A DNA stretch of 64,000 nt, from NCBI RefSeq assembly GCF_037113525.1, contig NZ_CP146963.1:930001-994000 (forward strand), read 5' to 3'. Positions 17,946 to 26,139 of this stretch are shown here, one piece after another; the stretch's first letter is position 1; every line of letters begins with the position of its first letter. Source of the stretch: Butyrivibrio fibrisolvens. Its GTDB lineage: Bacteria > Bacillota > Clostridia > Lachnospirales > Lachnospiraceae. The notes under the pieces are model-generated. The model searched no databases, had not been told where the DNA came from, and was given only the letters and a program-made list of their open reading frames with translations. Made by a program: the position numbers and the translations under genes.

Positions 17946-19754
17946 CTATTGTACAGTCACTTCGATTGAAGTACCGATGCTGCCTGTACCGATGATACCG
18001 AACTCAACTGACTGTCCAGGTGCAAGGTTTGTATTCCATTCAAGAGGAGTGATCACATAGTAGTCACCTTCTTCTTTGATGTTTACACACCAGCTGGAAT
18101 CGATATTAACCTGGTCTTTTCTTACCTTTACTGTCCAACCGCTTACTGCAGCGCCTGTGTTGTTTGTTACCTTGAAGTTTACAAGGTAGCCTGTTCCCCA
18201 GCTATTGATTGTATAAGATACATCCTTGCCTTCTACTATTGGCTGATCAGGCTGGCCTGGATCTGGCTGATCGGGCTGACCTGGATCTGGCTGGTCTGGC
18301 TGACATGGATCCGGCTGATCGGGCTGTCCTGGGTCTGGCTGATCAGGCTGGCCCGGATCTGGCTGATCAGGTGTGTGGTTAGGATTAGCCATTACCTTGA
18401 AGGAATCAAGGTCAACAGGGTTACCAACAGCTACAAGGTAGATGTCGTGTGTACCTGAGAGATCACTGCTGATCTTAGCAGCTACATCCTTGAAAGATCT
18501 GCTAGTTACAGTGATAGTTGCGATAGGAGCACTATCAAGGCTGTCAATGTATACAGCGATTGAAGTCTTAGGCTTGGAAGCCTGAGCATTTGCAAATACT
18601 CCGCTGATACCGTTTGTAAAGTCAACGCCCTTAACTACAACATAACCACCGGCATTGATTGTCTGATATGTAACGCCGTCTGCTGTATTAACAGTAGCAC
18701 TATTTGCTTCAACATTTTCAGCTTCAACACCTGCATAGATATCTACAGGAGTAGTAGGCTGGTCAGGCTGACCTGGATCCGGCTGATCGGGCTGACCTGG
18801 ATCAGGCTGGTCAGGCTGTCCTGGATCTGGCTGATCAGGTGTGTGGTTAGGATTAGCCATTACCTTGAAGGAATTAAGGTCAACAGGGTTACCAACAGCT
18901 ACAAGGTAGATGTCGTGTGTACCTGAAAGGTCATTATTGATCTTAGTAGCAACATCTTTGAAACTTCTGCTTGTAACAGTAATGGTTGCAATTGGAGCAC
19001 CATCAAGGCTGTCAACGTAGATGGCAATAGAAGTCTTAGGTTTAGAAGCCTGAGCATTTGCAAATACTCCGCTGATACCGTTTGTAAAGTCAACGCCCTT
19101 AACTACAACATAACCACCAGCGTTGATTGTCTGATATGTAACACCGTCTGCTGTATTAACAGTAGCGTTGCTGGACTCAACATTTTCAGCTTCAACACCT
19201 GCATAGATATCTACAGGAGTAGTAGGCTGGTCAGGCTGACCTGGATCCGGCTGACCTGGATCTGGCTGATCAGGCTGTCCTGGATCTGTTATTGAAGGTG
19301 TTGCGATCCAATTATCGATAGATACATTTCCTACAGCACCAACGAATGTTATTGTCTCGTTATCACCAACAAGATCTTTTAAAGTTGCTGTGAATGTCTG
19401 ATATTCTCCATTTGTATTCTTTAATTTGATATTACCAAGTGATTCACCAGTTGAATCACCCTTTCTAACATCGATTACACCCATACCATCACATTTTGCT
19501 GTGATAGTAATAGAAGCAAGACCTGATGAGAAGTCACAGGTCTTAACTGTGAAATAATCGTCTTTTTCAATGCTTGAAACAACTTTTCTTCCGTCAGCTT
19601 CGGTAATTACCTCAACTCCGCTGGAGCCAAAATTTGTTTCAGCTTCTACTCCGTTGTACGGATGTATATGTGGTGCTGCGTTTGCAGTATATGCTGGCGT
19701 TGCACAAACTCCTGCAGCCAGCATAATGCTTAATATTGCTGCTCTTCTTTTCAT
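17946..19754 (-). CDS. secreted multi-CBM protein (three CBM6-like modules plus CBM2), no catalytic domain
   Basis: Exported polysaccharide-binding protein. A signal peptide (about 26 residues) leads to a CBM6-like beta-sandwich (about 32-153), a Pro/Asp/Gln linker, two almost identical CBM6-like modules (about 182-300 and 337-456), a long PDQPDPGQ linker and a C-terminal CBM2-type module (about 506-602) with Trp519, Trp540, Trp555 and Trp573. No glycosidase, dockerin or cohesin is visible. One linker unit reads PDPCQ, giving an isolated Cys484. CBM6 usually binds xylan or beta-glucan and CBM2 binds cellulose or xylan, so a non-enzymatic fibre adhesin or enzyme-assisting protein is inferred. 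Confidence 0.85.
   Translation of the reverse strand: MKRRAAILSIMLAAGVCATPAYTANAAPHIHPYNGVEAETNFGSSGVEVITEADGRKVVSSIEKDDYFTVKTCDFSSGLASITITAKCDGMGVIDVRKGDSTGESLGNIKLKNTNGEYQTFTATLKDLVGDNETITFVGAVGNVSIDNWIATPSITDPGQPDQPDPGQPDPGQPDQPTTPVDIYAGVEAENVESSNATVNTADGVTYQTINAGGYVVVKGVDFTNGISGVFANAQASKPKTSIAIYVDSLDGAPIATITVTSRSFKDVATKINNDLSGTHDIYLVAVGNPVDLNSFKVMANPNHTPDQPDPGQPDQPDPGQPDQPDPGQPDQPTTPVDIYAGVEAENVEANSATVNTADGVTYQTINAGGYVVVKGVDFTNGISGVFANAQASKPKTSIAVYIDSLDSAPIATITVTSRSFKDVAAKISSDLSGTHDIYLVAVGNPVDLDSFKVMANPNHTPDQPDPGQPDQPDPGQPDQPDPCQPDQPDPGQPDQPDPGQPDQPIVEGKDVSYTINSWGTGYLVNFKVTNNTGAAVSGWTVKVRKDQVNIDSSWCVNIKEEGDYYVITPLEWNTNLAPGQSVEFGIIGTGSIGTSIEVTVQ
18373..19238. repeat. in-frame tandem duplication of a CBM6-like module with linker
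   Basis: Copies start at 18373 and 18841, a period of 468 bases (156 codons), each spanning a module and its flanking linker. They differ at scattered, mostly synonymous positions. The linker DNA between and beyond them is itself a short tandem repeat coding PDQPDPGQ. The pattern points to recent duplication with scope for slippage. Confidence 0.8.
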
Positions 19755-19788
19755 TATAATTTTCCCCTCTAAAGTAATTTAATGTTGT

Positions 19789-19852
19789 AAATAATTTCGA
19801 AATTATTTCACTCGAGCAATCAAAGATTAACATATCTGTAATATTTAGACAA
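19789..19852 (-). promoter_or_regulatory. promoter and 20-bp palindromic site of the CBM gene
   Basis: On the minus strand TTGTCT (19852-19847) and TAATCT (19829-19824) are 17 bases apart. Just downstream of the expected start lies the perfect 20-base palindrome AAATAATTTCGAAATTATTT (19789-19808), a good candidate for a repressor site or a leader hairpin. A LacI/CcpA-like GAAAACGCTTAC lies about 60 bases upstream of the -35 at 19911-19922. Confidence 0.55.
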
Positions 19853-20052
19853 GTTAAATGTTGCTATATTGTAATAAAAATATACAATAAGTATACTTCG
19901 AAAATTTATTGAAAACGCTTACTTTGCTTTTGCTGAGAGAAAGAAACTGGTTCTTAAAACGACGTTTACGAAAACTTTTTTGTAATAAATACGTAAAATA
20001 TAGTGAGGAAATTATCTGTTATATGACAGGGTTATGTTAAAAAAGGCAAGTT

Positions 20053-20107
20053 TTGATAACTTATAGATGTGTGGTAAACTATAATGAGACTAAAAGAAAA
20101 CGTTTTT
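20053..20107 (+). promoter_or_regulatory. autoregulated promoter of the LacI-family gene
   Basis: TTGATA (20053-20058) and TAAACT (20075-20080) are 16 bases apart; a TATAAT at 20080-20085 is an alternative -10. GAAAACGTTTTT (20096-20107) lies at the start of the transcript and matches the operators before glgP in 11 of 12 positions, which implies self-repression. Confidence 0.6.
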
Positions 20108-20124
20108 TACAGGAAGGTGCGAAA

Positions 20125-21114
20125 GTGGTATCCATAAAAGATGTTGCCAAAGAGGCAGGCGTTGCCATATCTACAGTATCAAAGGTACTGAATAATTATC
20201 CTAATGTCAGTGAAGACACCAAGCTAAGAGTCATGGAAGTAGTAAAGAGGCTTGGCTTTGTTCCTAATACTGTTGCTGCTACATTATCGTCTAAAAATTC
20301 CGGAAGAGTTGCTCTTCTTATTAAGCTTAATGTAGAAACCCAGGCTATCGATGAGATCGATATGCAGTACATATCAGGAGCGATAAGTAAAGCCAGAGAA
20401 CTTCAGCTTGATGTCATCACCATTTTCTTTAGCATGGTTGAAAATATGACTTTGGATGAGATGACCAGATATTTTGTGTCTCAAAGTATCAAGGGCATAA
20501 TAATATATGGAATGTCTAAAGAAGATAAGGTCTTAAGACAGCTTATAGAAAATGACACATTTAAAACTGTAGTAATAGACGTGCCTTATATTGGTGCAAC
20601 GACTTCCTGTGTCAGCGTCAACCAGGCCAAAGCCCAGTATGATGTAGCCAAGAAGACCATTAAGGAAAATAATTGCAGGAAAGTTTTATATATTGCAGGT
20701 ACAAGAGACGGCTATGTAACAGATGCCCGTCTTGAAGGCATCAAGCAGCTTAAGGAAGAGCTGGGACTTCAGGTACTTATAAGGAACGGTAATTTCTCAG
20801 AACTTCAGGCAAGAAATATTACACTTAAATATGGTAAAAATAAAGACTGCGTTGTCTGTGCGTCAGATCTTATGGCAATAGGAGCTATGAAAGCTCTAAT
20901 AGATATGGATATTTTCAGACCAGTATGCGGCTTTGACGGTATTGTGCTTATGGGATATGTCGGAAAACAGATGAATACAGTTAGACAGAACTTTGCAGCA
21001 ATATCTTCAAGGGCGGTAGAAGAAATGCAAAAGCTTCTTGATGGAGAAGAAGGTATAAGAGTTACGATGCCTCATGAACTGGTAAGGCTTAAATATGAAG
21101 AAATTATCAGATGA
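20125..21114 (+). CDS. LacI-family transcriptional regulator (probable glycogen/maltodextrin regulator)
   Basis: Repressor with an N-terminal LacI helix-turn-helix (IKDVAKEAGVAISTVSKVLN) and hinge (SSKNSGRVALLIK), followed by a periplasmic-binding-like sugar-sensing domain, 329 residues in all. The frame opens earlier at a TTG (20053), but that codon lies in the promoter. The GTG at 20125 has AGGAAGG seven bases before it and begins at the conserved VSIKDVAKEAG, so it is chosen. The same GAAAACGTTTTC palindrome occurs in its own leader and twice before the downstream glgP. It therefore probably controls glycogen or maltodextrin breakdown; the effector is unknown. Confidence 0.9.
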   Translation: MVSIKDVAKEAGVAISTVSKVLNNYPNVSEDTKLRVMEVVKRLGFVPNTVAATLSSKNSGRVALLIKLNVETQAIDEIDMQYISGAISKARELQLDVITIFFSMVENMTLDEMTRYFVSQSIKGIIIYGMSKEDKVLRQLIENDTFKTVVIDVPYIGATTSCVSVNQAKAQYDVAKKTIKENNCRKVLYIAGTRDGYVTDARLEGIKQLKEELGLQVLIRNGNFSELQARNITLKYGKNKDCVVCASDLMAIGAMKALIDMDIFRPVCGFDGIVLMGYVGKQMNTVRQNFAAISSRAVEEMQKLLDGEEGIRVTMPHELVRLKYEEIIR

Positions 21115-21230
21115 TAAAAAGTTGATCAGTTAGTTAGATCAATGATAAGTACTTGAGTTTTCGGACATAGACCGCAGGAAGCATATGAACTGATAACAAA
21201 GAAAAATAAATAAGATAAAAATGACTTGCG

Positions 21231-21281
21231 GAAAACGTTTTCTTGTGCTAAGGTAATATCGTGGAAACAGAAAACGTTTTC
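21231..21281 (+). promoter_or_regulatory. paired LacI-type operators before glgP
   Basis: Two identical 12-base palindromes GAAAACGTTTTC at 21231-21242 and 21270-21281, centres 39 bases apart (close to four helical turns). An AT-rich -10-like TAATAT (21254-21259) lies between them. Spacing on one face of the helix would suit cooperative or looped repression by the adjacent regulator. Confidence 0.7.
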
Positions 21282-21352
21282 TCTTTATATGAAAAACTAT
21301 TATATCGGCTGTTGCCGGTGATTTAAGTTCCTATATGGGAAAGGAGTTATTT

Positions 21353-23665
21353 ATGTCAACAAACATGCAGCGTGATATTCTTGTTCTCAATCTTGAAGAG
21401 CAGATGGAGAGAAGTGCAGAAAGACAGTTTGATAAGACATTTGCAGACTGTACAGACAAAGAGGCATACTACGTGCTTTTAGATGTTACTAATGAGCTTA
21501 TGCGCGTAGCTGAGCCTATAGTAGGTGAGAAGAAGATTTACTACATCTCTATGGAGTTCCTTATTGGTAAGCTTCTTTCTAATAACCTTATCAACCTTCG
21601 CGTTTATGACAAGGTTAATCAGATCCTTCGTAAGAATGGCAAGAAACTTGCAGATATAGAAGAGTATGAACCAGAACCATCACTTGGTAACGGCGGACTT
21701 GGTCGTCTTGCTGCATGCTTCCTTGATTCTATAGCTACACTTAAGCTTCCTGGTGAAGGTATCGGTCTTAACTATCACTATGGTCTTTTCAAACAGGTAT
21801 TTGATAAGAATCTTCAGAATGCTGAGAAGGACGCTTGGCAGGAGAATAAGTCATGGCTTGAGAAGACAGACACAACTTTTGATGTTAACTTTGGTGACAA
21901 GAAGGTTGTATCAAGACTTTATAATCTCTATGTAACTGGCTATGATTCAGGTATCAACAAGCTTCGTCTGTTCGATATCGAGACAGTTGATGAGAAGCTT
22001 GTTAAGAAAGGTATCAATTTTGATAAGACCAAGATTGAAAAGAACCTTACTCTTTTCCTGTATCCTGATGATTCAGATGAAGCTGGTAACCTCCTTAGAA
22101 TTTACCAGGAATATTTCCTTGTAAGTAACGCAGCTCAGCTCATTCTTCATGAGATGAAGGAGCGTCAGTATGATCTTCATAAGCTTTACGATCATGCTGT
22201 TATCCAGATCAACGATACACATCCTACAATGATCATCCCTGAGCTTATCAGAATCCTTGTAGAAGAGAAGGCATTCTCTATGGATGATGCTATTGATGTA
22301 GTATCCAAGACATGTGCATATACTAACCACACTATTCTTGCAGAAGCTCTTGAGACATGGCCACTTTCTTATCTTGAGAAGGTTGTTCCTCAGCTTGTTC
22401 CTTACATCAAGGAGCTTGATAAGAGAATCAGAGCTAAGGTTAAGAACAGCAAGGTTCAGATCATTGATAAGGAAAAGAAAGTTCACATGGCTTTCATCGA
22501 CATTCATTACGGTTTCTCAGTAAATGGTGTTGCTGCTATCCATACAGACATTCTTAAGAATACAGAGCTTAATGACTTCTACAAGCTTTATCCTGAGAAG
22601 TTCAACAATAAGACTAACGGAATCACATTCAGAAGATGGCTCCTTTCATGTAACCACCCTCTCGCTGATCTTATCGCAGATACTATCGGCGATGGATACA
22701 AGAAGGATGCTACACGTCTCGAAGAGCTCCTTGAGCATGAGAACGATGAGGGATTCCTTGATCGCTTAGACAGCATCAAGCAGGAGAAGAAAAAAGAACT
22801 TGCTGCTTACCTTGAGAAGCATGAAGGTGTTAAGGTTGATCCTACATCTATCTATGATATCCAGGTTAAGCGTCTCCACGAGTACAAGCGTCAGCAGATG
22901 AATGCTCTGTATATCATTCATAAGTACCTTGAGATCAAGAGTGGTAAGAAGCCTGTTCGTCCTCTTACATTCATCTTTGGAGCTAAGGCAGCACCTGCTT
23001 ATGTAATCGCTAAAGATATCATCCACCTTCTTCTGTGCCTGCAGGAGATCGTTAACAATGATCCTGACGTAAGCCCATACATGAAGGTTATATTCGTTGA
23101 GAACTACAACGTAACATACGCTGAGCACCTTATCCCTGCAGCAGATGTATCAGAGCAGATCTCTCTTGCAAGTAAGGAAGCTTCAGGAACATCTAACATG
23201 AAGTTCATGCTCAACGGTGCTGTAACTCTTGGTACAGATGACGGTGCTAACGTTGAGATCCATGATCTTGTTGGTGATGACAACATCTATATTTTTGGTA
23301 TAGATTCAGATACAGTAATAGGGCACTACAAGAAGGCTGATTATGTATCTAAGAAGTACTACGAGAAGAGCCCGGTTATCAAAGAGGCTGTAGATTTCAT
23401 TGTAAGCAAGCAGTGCCTTAAGGTTGGTAAGAAAGAGAACCTTACAAGACTTTATAACGAGCTCCTTAATAAAGACTGGTTCATGACCCTTATCGATCTT
23501 GAATCCTATATCGAAGCAAAGGACAGAATCTTTGCAGACTATGAAGATCGTAATAAGTGGAAGCACATGATGCTTGTAAATATCGCTAAGGCTGGATTCT
23601 TCTCATCAGATCGTACTATCATGGAGTACAACAGAGACATCTGGAAGCTTCAGAAAGCTGATTGA
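21353..23665 (+). CDS. glgP: glycogen/maltodextrin phosphorylase
   Basis: Cytoplasmic PLP enzyme that releases glucose-1-phosphate from the ends of alpha-1,4-glucans. Characteristic blocks are EPSLGNGGLGRLAACFLDS, the INDTHPTM substrate loop, and the PLP-lysine motif EASGTSNMKFMLNG near the C-terminus. About 770 residues, normal for bacterial enzymes. The ATG at 21353 has AAAGGAG seven bases upstream; an earlier in-frame ATG at 21335 lies before that site and is rejected. Two LacI operators lie in the promoter region, so expression probably follows alpha-glucan or energy state. A strong terminator follows. Codon bias suggests abundant expression. Confidence 0.96.
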   Translation: MSTNMQRDILVLNLEEQMERSAERQFDKTFADCTDKEAYYVLLDVTNELMRVAEPIVGEKKIYYISMEFLIGKLLSNNLINLRVYDKVNQILRKNGKKLADIEEYEPEPSLGNGGLGRLAACFLDSIATLKLPGEGIGLNYHYGLFKQVFDKNLQNAEKDAWQENKSWLEKTDTTFDVNFGDKKVVSRLYNLYVTGYDSGINKLRLFDIETVDEKLVKKGINFDKTKIEKNLTLFLYPDDSDEAGNLLRIYQEYFLVSNAAQLILHEMKERQYDLHKLYDHAVIQINDTHPTMIIPELIRILVEEKAFSMDDAIDVVSKTCAYTNHTILAEALETWPLSYLEKVVPQLVPYIKELDKRIRAKVKNSKVQIIDKEKKVHMAFIDIHYGFSVNGVAAIHTDILKNTELNDFYKLYPEKFNNKTNGITFRRWLLSCNHPLADLIADTIGDGYKKDATRLEELLEHENDEGFLDRLDSIKQEKKKELAAYLEKHEGVKVDPTSIYDIQVKRLHEYKRQQMNALYIIHKYLEIKSGKKPVRPLTFIFGAKAAPAYVIAKDIIHLLLCLQEIVNNDPDVSPYMKVIFVENYNVTYAEHLIPAADVSEQISLASKEASGTSNMKFMLNGAVTLGTDDGANVEIHDLVGDDNIYIFGIDSDTVIGHYKKADYVSKKYYEKSPVIKEAVDFIVSKQCLKVGKKENLTRLYNELLNKDWFMTLIDLESYIEAKDRIFADYEDRNKWKHMMLVNIAKAGFFSSDRTIMEYNRDIWKLQKAD

Positions 23666-23674
23666 TCAAAGAAT

Positions 23675-23712
23675 AAAAATGCTGCTACACAATTTGTGTA
23701 GCAGCATTTTTT
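23675..23712 (+). terminator. glgP terminator
   Basis: A 17-base stem (AAAAATGCTGCTACACA with its complement), a three-base loop and a T tail, starting ten bases after the stop codon. Confidence 0.88.
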
Positions 23713-23772
23713 CTTGCAACTTCATATATTAGAAAATTGTTCATAGGGCTGGTAGTTTATATGGGTGAACTT

Positions 23773-24207
23773 TTATTTCATCTGCTGGATTTTATCATTC
23801 ATCTTCTTGGCTTCTGATCTGTAGTGGTACATGAAACCCAGCCATATGATGAATGCGACTGCAAGTTGCATAGCTGCGATCACAAGTCCTTGTGCGATAG
23901 AGGCAGAACCTCCGATCCAGCCTACTGAGAAGGCTACGACAGTATATATCACACAGCCTATTCCCATGTGGATAATGAATTTGATAGGCATTGGGAGTGA
24001 ATCGTTCTTGTAGACGATAGTTGGAACACCAAATCCAAGACCTACTATCATGGCGCCTATGATCATCTTTGTCATACGATAGCCTTCAAGGTTGAAATTT
24101 CCGCCGTATGCGATATCAAATATAATGCATACGAGACTAAAGATTGTAAGTGCCATTCCGATACTGATAACTATACTTTTTAAAACATCTTTTAATGTGT
24201 TATTCAT
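23773..24207 (-). CDS. DUF3021-family four-helix membrane protein
   Basis: Small membrane protein (144 residues) with four hydrophobic helices and short basic ends, matching the DUF3021 family. It lies 14 bases downstream of a LytTR regulator gene on the same strand. LytTR-DUF3021 pairs are common in Firmicutes, where the membrane protein is thought to restrain the regulator, often controlling a neighbouring transporter or surface gene. No transporter is part of this operon, so the target is unknown. Confidence 0.82.
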   Translation of the reverse strand: MNNTLKDVLKSIVISIGMALTIFSLVCIIFDIAYGGNFNLEGYRMTKMIIGAMIVGLGFGVPTIVYKNDSLPMPIKFIIHMGIGCVIYTVVAFSVGWIGGSASIAQGLVIAAMQLAVAFIIWLGFMYHYRSEAKKMNDKIQQMK

Positions 24208-24221
24208 TGCTTCTCCTCCTG

Positions 24222-24659
24222 TTATAATCCGAGATATTTTTTAAATGCAGGTAGATATGTTCTTGATACGTAGTCGCTACTTCCGTTTTTGAGTTTTAAT
24301 AGAAGAGTTCCGCTAAATCCTGGTTCGATGCTGTCCATATAAGACAGGTTTATAAGAGTGGATTTGGATATTTGCATGAATTGCGTCCCGAGCTGTGCAC
24401 CAAGCTCATAGAGCCTTTTTCTTGAACGGTATTTATTTTTGGCTCCGTAGATCATGGTGTCACCGCTTTCGACTCTTATCATATATATTTCATTAGGTTG
24501 CAGGACTATCATGTCCTCTTCGTTCTGCAGAGCTGTTATGGGAGCTTCATTAACCTGGAAGTTATCGATTATTCTTTGTATCTCCTCAGTAATCTTGTCT
24601 GTATGGATCACAGCGTAAGGCTCCTTATATTCACTTGAGATGTCAACGGTTACTTTCAT
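24222..24659 (-). CDS. LytTR-type DNA-binding regulator
   Basis: Small regulator of 145 residues consisting of a short N-terminal region and a LytTR beta-type DNA-binding domain (IVLQPNEIYMIRVESGD, then YGAKNKYRSRKRLYEL and FMQISKSTLINLSYMDSI). There is no receiver domain, so it is not a classical response regulator; the membrane partner encoded 14 bases downstream probably sets its activity. AAGGAG lies a few bases upstream of the ATG. LytTR proteins usually bind tandem direct repeats; none could be assigned with confidence in the upstream gap. Confidence 0.88.
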   Translation of the reverse strand: MKVTVDISSEYKEPYAVIHTDKITEEIQRIIDNFQVNEAPITALQNEEDMIVLQPNEIYMIRVESGDTMIYGAKNKYRSRKRLYELGAQLGTQFMQISKSTLINLSYMDSIEPGFSGTLLLKLKNGSSDYVSRTYLPAFKKYLGL

Positions 24660-25019
24660 TTGCGCCGTTCTCCTTTCGTTTTCAATGGATGCATCCTCTT
24701 GATGATATGATGATATAACATGCTACAGAGTTTGTCTCGTTACTAGAGGTAAGTGGCAAAAATCGGCACATGAAATGCAAAAAAGATATTATTTCCTGAA
24801 TAAAACTTTAGCGGAAATGGCAGAATTACAGGATTCTGAATTCATAGATCTATTATTATTTGAAATAAAATTATTGAAAAACTCTACATATACGCAAAAA
24901 CGTGATATACTGTCTTTAAAATCATTGTTTTAAAAATTGAATTAAGTTCAGAGTACTAAGGACACATCTGCGACAGCAGCTGATGCCCGGGGACCTGACG
25001 AAGAAAGGGAGGACGTATT
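24660..25019 (+). promoter_or_regulatory. 360-base gap with divergent promoters; extended -10 at 24903-24911
   Basis: This gap separates the LytTR operon (minus) from the SCP2-like gene (plus). The clearest signal is TGATATACT (24903-24911), an extended -10 for the plus gene, giving a leader of about 100 bases. The leader holds a GC-rich stretch (GATGCCCGGGGACC) and AGGGAGGAC before the ATG. It does not match any riboswitch known to me. Nothing else was recognised. Confidence 0.45.
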
Positions 25020-25508
25020 ATGAAATATTCTGAAGTGGTAAAGACAGCTAAGAAAAAAGTCTCAGTACTTGATGCATCAAAGATTCATGATCACCTTGCC
25101 ATAGAATTTGATGTTGAAGGCGATGGTGAAGGCGCATTCTATGTAGAACTTTCAGATGGTAAAGTTCAGGTTGAGCCTTATGAATACTATGATAACGATT
25201 TCCGTGTACGCGGAAATGCAGATTCCATCTTAAAGCTTCTTGATGGTGGAAGTTCTCTTAAGAGTGTTCTTAATGATATAAGAATTGAAGGTGATGTATC
25301 AAAGGCAGCTTCACTTGAGAACATTCTTTCTAACCACAAGCTTGCTACAACCAAGAAGGATACAGCAAAGCTTACTACAACCAAGAAAGAGACCAAGAAG
25401 CTGACAACAGCTAAGAAGGAATCCAAAAAACTGACAACAGCCAAGAAAGAAACAAAGAAGATCACAAGCAAGAAAGACTCTACTAAAAAAATAGAGAAGA
25501 AAGACTGA
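25020..25508 (+). CDS. SCP2-like domain protein with repetitive lysine-rich tail
   Basis: Residues about 10-105 resemble the SCP2 sterol-carrier fold, a small hydrophobic-pocket domain (GAFYVELSDGKVQVEPYEYY and LNDIRIEGDVSKAASLENIL). The last 50 or so residues are a tandem Lys/Thr repeat of the form KKLTTAKKE, at least four units, strongly basic and probably unstructured, like histone-H1-type tails. The tail could bind nucleic acid, membrane phospholipid or teichoic acid. Function is unknown; the lipid-binding role is only a family expectation. AGGGAGGACG precedes the ATG and a terminator follows, so the gene stands alone. Confidence 0.65.
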   Translation: MKYSEVVKTAKKKVSVLDASKIHDHLAIEFDVEGDGEGAFYVELSDGKVQVEPYEYYDNDFRVRGNADSILKLLDGGSSLKSVLNDIRIEGDVSKAASLENILSNHKLATTKKDTAKLTTTKKETKKLTTAKKESKKLTTAKKETKKITSKKDSTKKIEKKD

Positions 25509-25530
25509 AAAACTAAATAACCATAATAAT

Positions 25531-25570
25531 AAATCCGTGTATCTGATTAAATTGTTAGATACACGGATTT
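25531..25570 (+). terminator. terminator of the SCP2-like gene
   Basis: AAATCCGTGTATCT (25531-25544) pairs with AGATACACGGATTT (25557-25570), followed by T-rich sequence. The IS200/IS605 element begins directly after it. Confidence 0.85.
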
Positions 25571-25583
25571 TTATATTTTAACA

Positions 25584-25652
25584 CGCCGTGAGCAAGAAAT
25601 CCCCCACCTCTATAGGTGGTGGGATGAATCGCGATAAACACGGCGTTTCTTG
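25584..25652 (+). repeat. left-end structure of the IS element
   Basis: The core hairpin is formed by CCCACC and GGTGGTGGG around 25602-25623. Two further complementary pairs interleave: CGCCGTG (25584-25590) with CACGGCG (25639-25645), and CAAGAAA (25593-25599) with TTTCTTG (25646-25652). Their order makes them mutually pseudoknotted or alternative. Confidence 0.7.
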
Positions 25653-25722
25653 ACTTTAGTATCTGATAATATTATAATCTAATCACAATTCAGTCTTATA
25701 CATAATAAAGGTTGTAAATAGT

Positions 25723-26139
25723 ATGAAATTAGATAATAATAATCATTCAGTATTCATGTTGCATTATCACCTTATCATGTGTGTAAAGTACCGCAACAAG
25801 GTGATAAATGACAAAATCTCAAGCCGTCTCAAAGAGATATTTGAGAAGATTGCTCCTACATATAACATTACGTTAGAAGAATGGAATCACGACATTGACC
25901 ATGTTCACATCCTGTTCCGAGGACACCCCAACACCGAGATAAGTAAATTTATCAATGCGTATAAATCTGCAAGCAGCAGACTTATCAAGAAAGAGTTTCC
26001 TCAGATACGTAAATCTCTTTGGAAAGAGATGTTCTGGTCACAGAGTTTTTGTCTGCTGACCACTGGCGGTGCTACCGTAGACATTATCAAGCAGTATATA
26101 CAATCTCAAGGTAAGAAAGATGACAAACAGAGCCATTAA
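25723..26139 (+). CDS. tnpA: IS200/IS605 transposase TnpA (Y1 HUH family)
   Basis: Single-strand DNA transposase that cuts and rejoins the element ends through a 5'-phosphotyrosine. The HUH metal-binding motif is HVHILF (in DIDHVHILFRGHP), and the catalytic tyrosine is in IIKQYIQSQ near the C-terminus. At 138 residues it is the usual length and has no interruption, so it is probably active. It overlaps tnpB by 20 bases in another frame. Codon use is more even than in housekeeping neighbours, as expected for a mobile gene. Confidence 0.93.
   Translation: MKLDNNNHSVFMLHYHLIMCVKYRNKVINDKISSRLKEIFEKIAPTYNITLEEWNHDIDHVHILFRGHPNTEISKFINAYKSASSRLIKKEFPQIRKSLWKEMFWSQSFCLLTTGGATVDIIKQYIQSQGKKDDKQSH

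Noticed and set aside
18240..19270. Dense short tandem repeats that could suggest a CRISPR array
   Set aside because: The repeats are in frame and code for PDQPDPGQ linkers of the CBM protein; there are no regular unique spacers.
24912..25019. The GC-rich leader before the SCP2-like gene as a riboswitch
   Set aside because: I could not match it to any known riboswitch core, and no convincing alternative terminator or ribosome-site hairpin was found.
25350..25500. Regular AAGAAA-rich repeats as a possible CRISPR or minisatellite
   Set aside because: They encode the KKLTTAKKE tail of the SCP2-like protein in one continuous frame.
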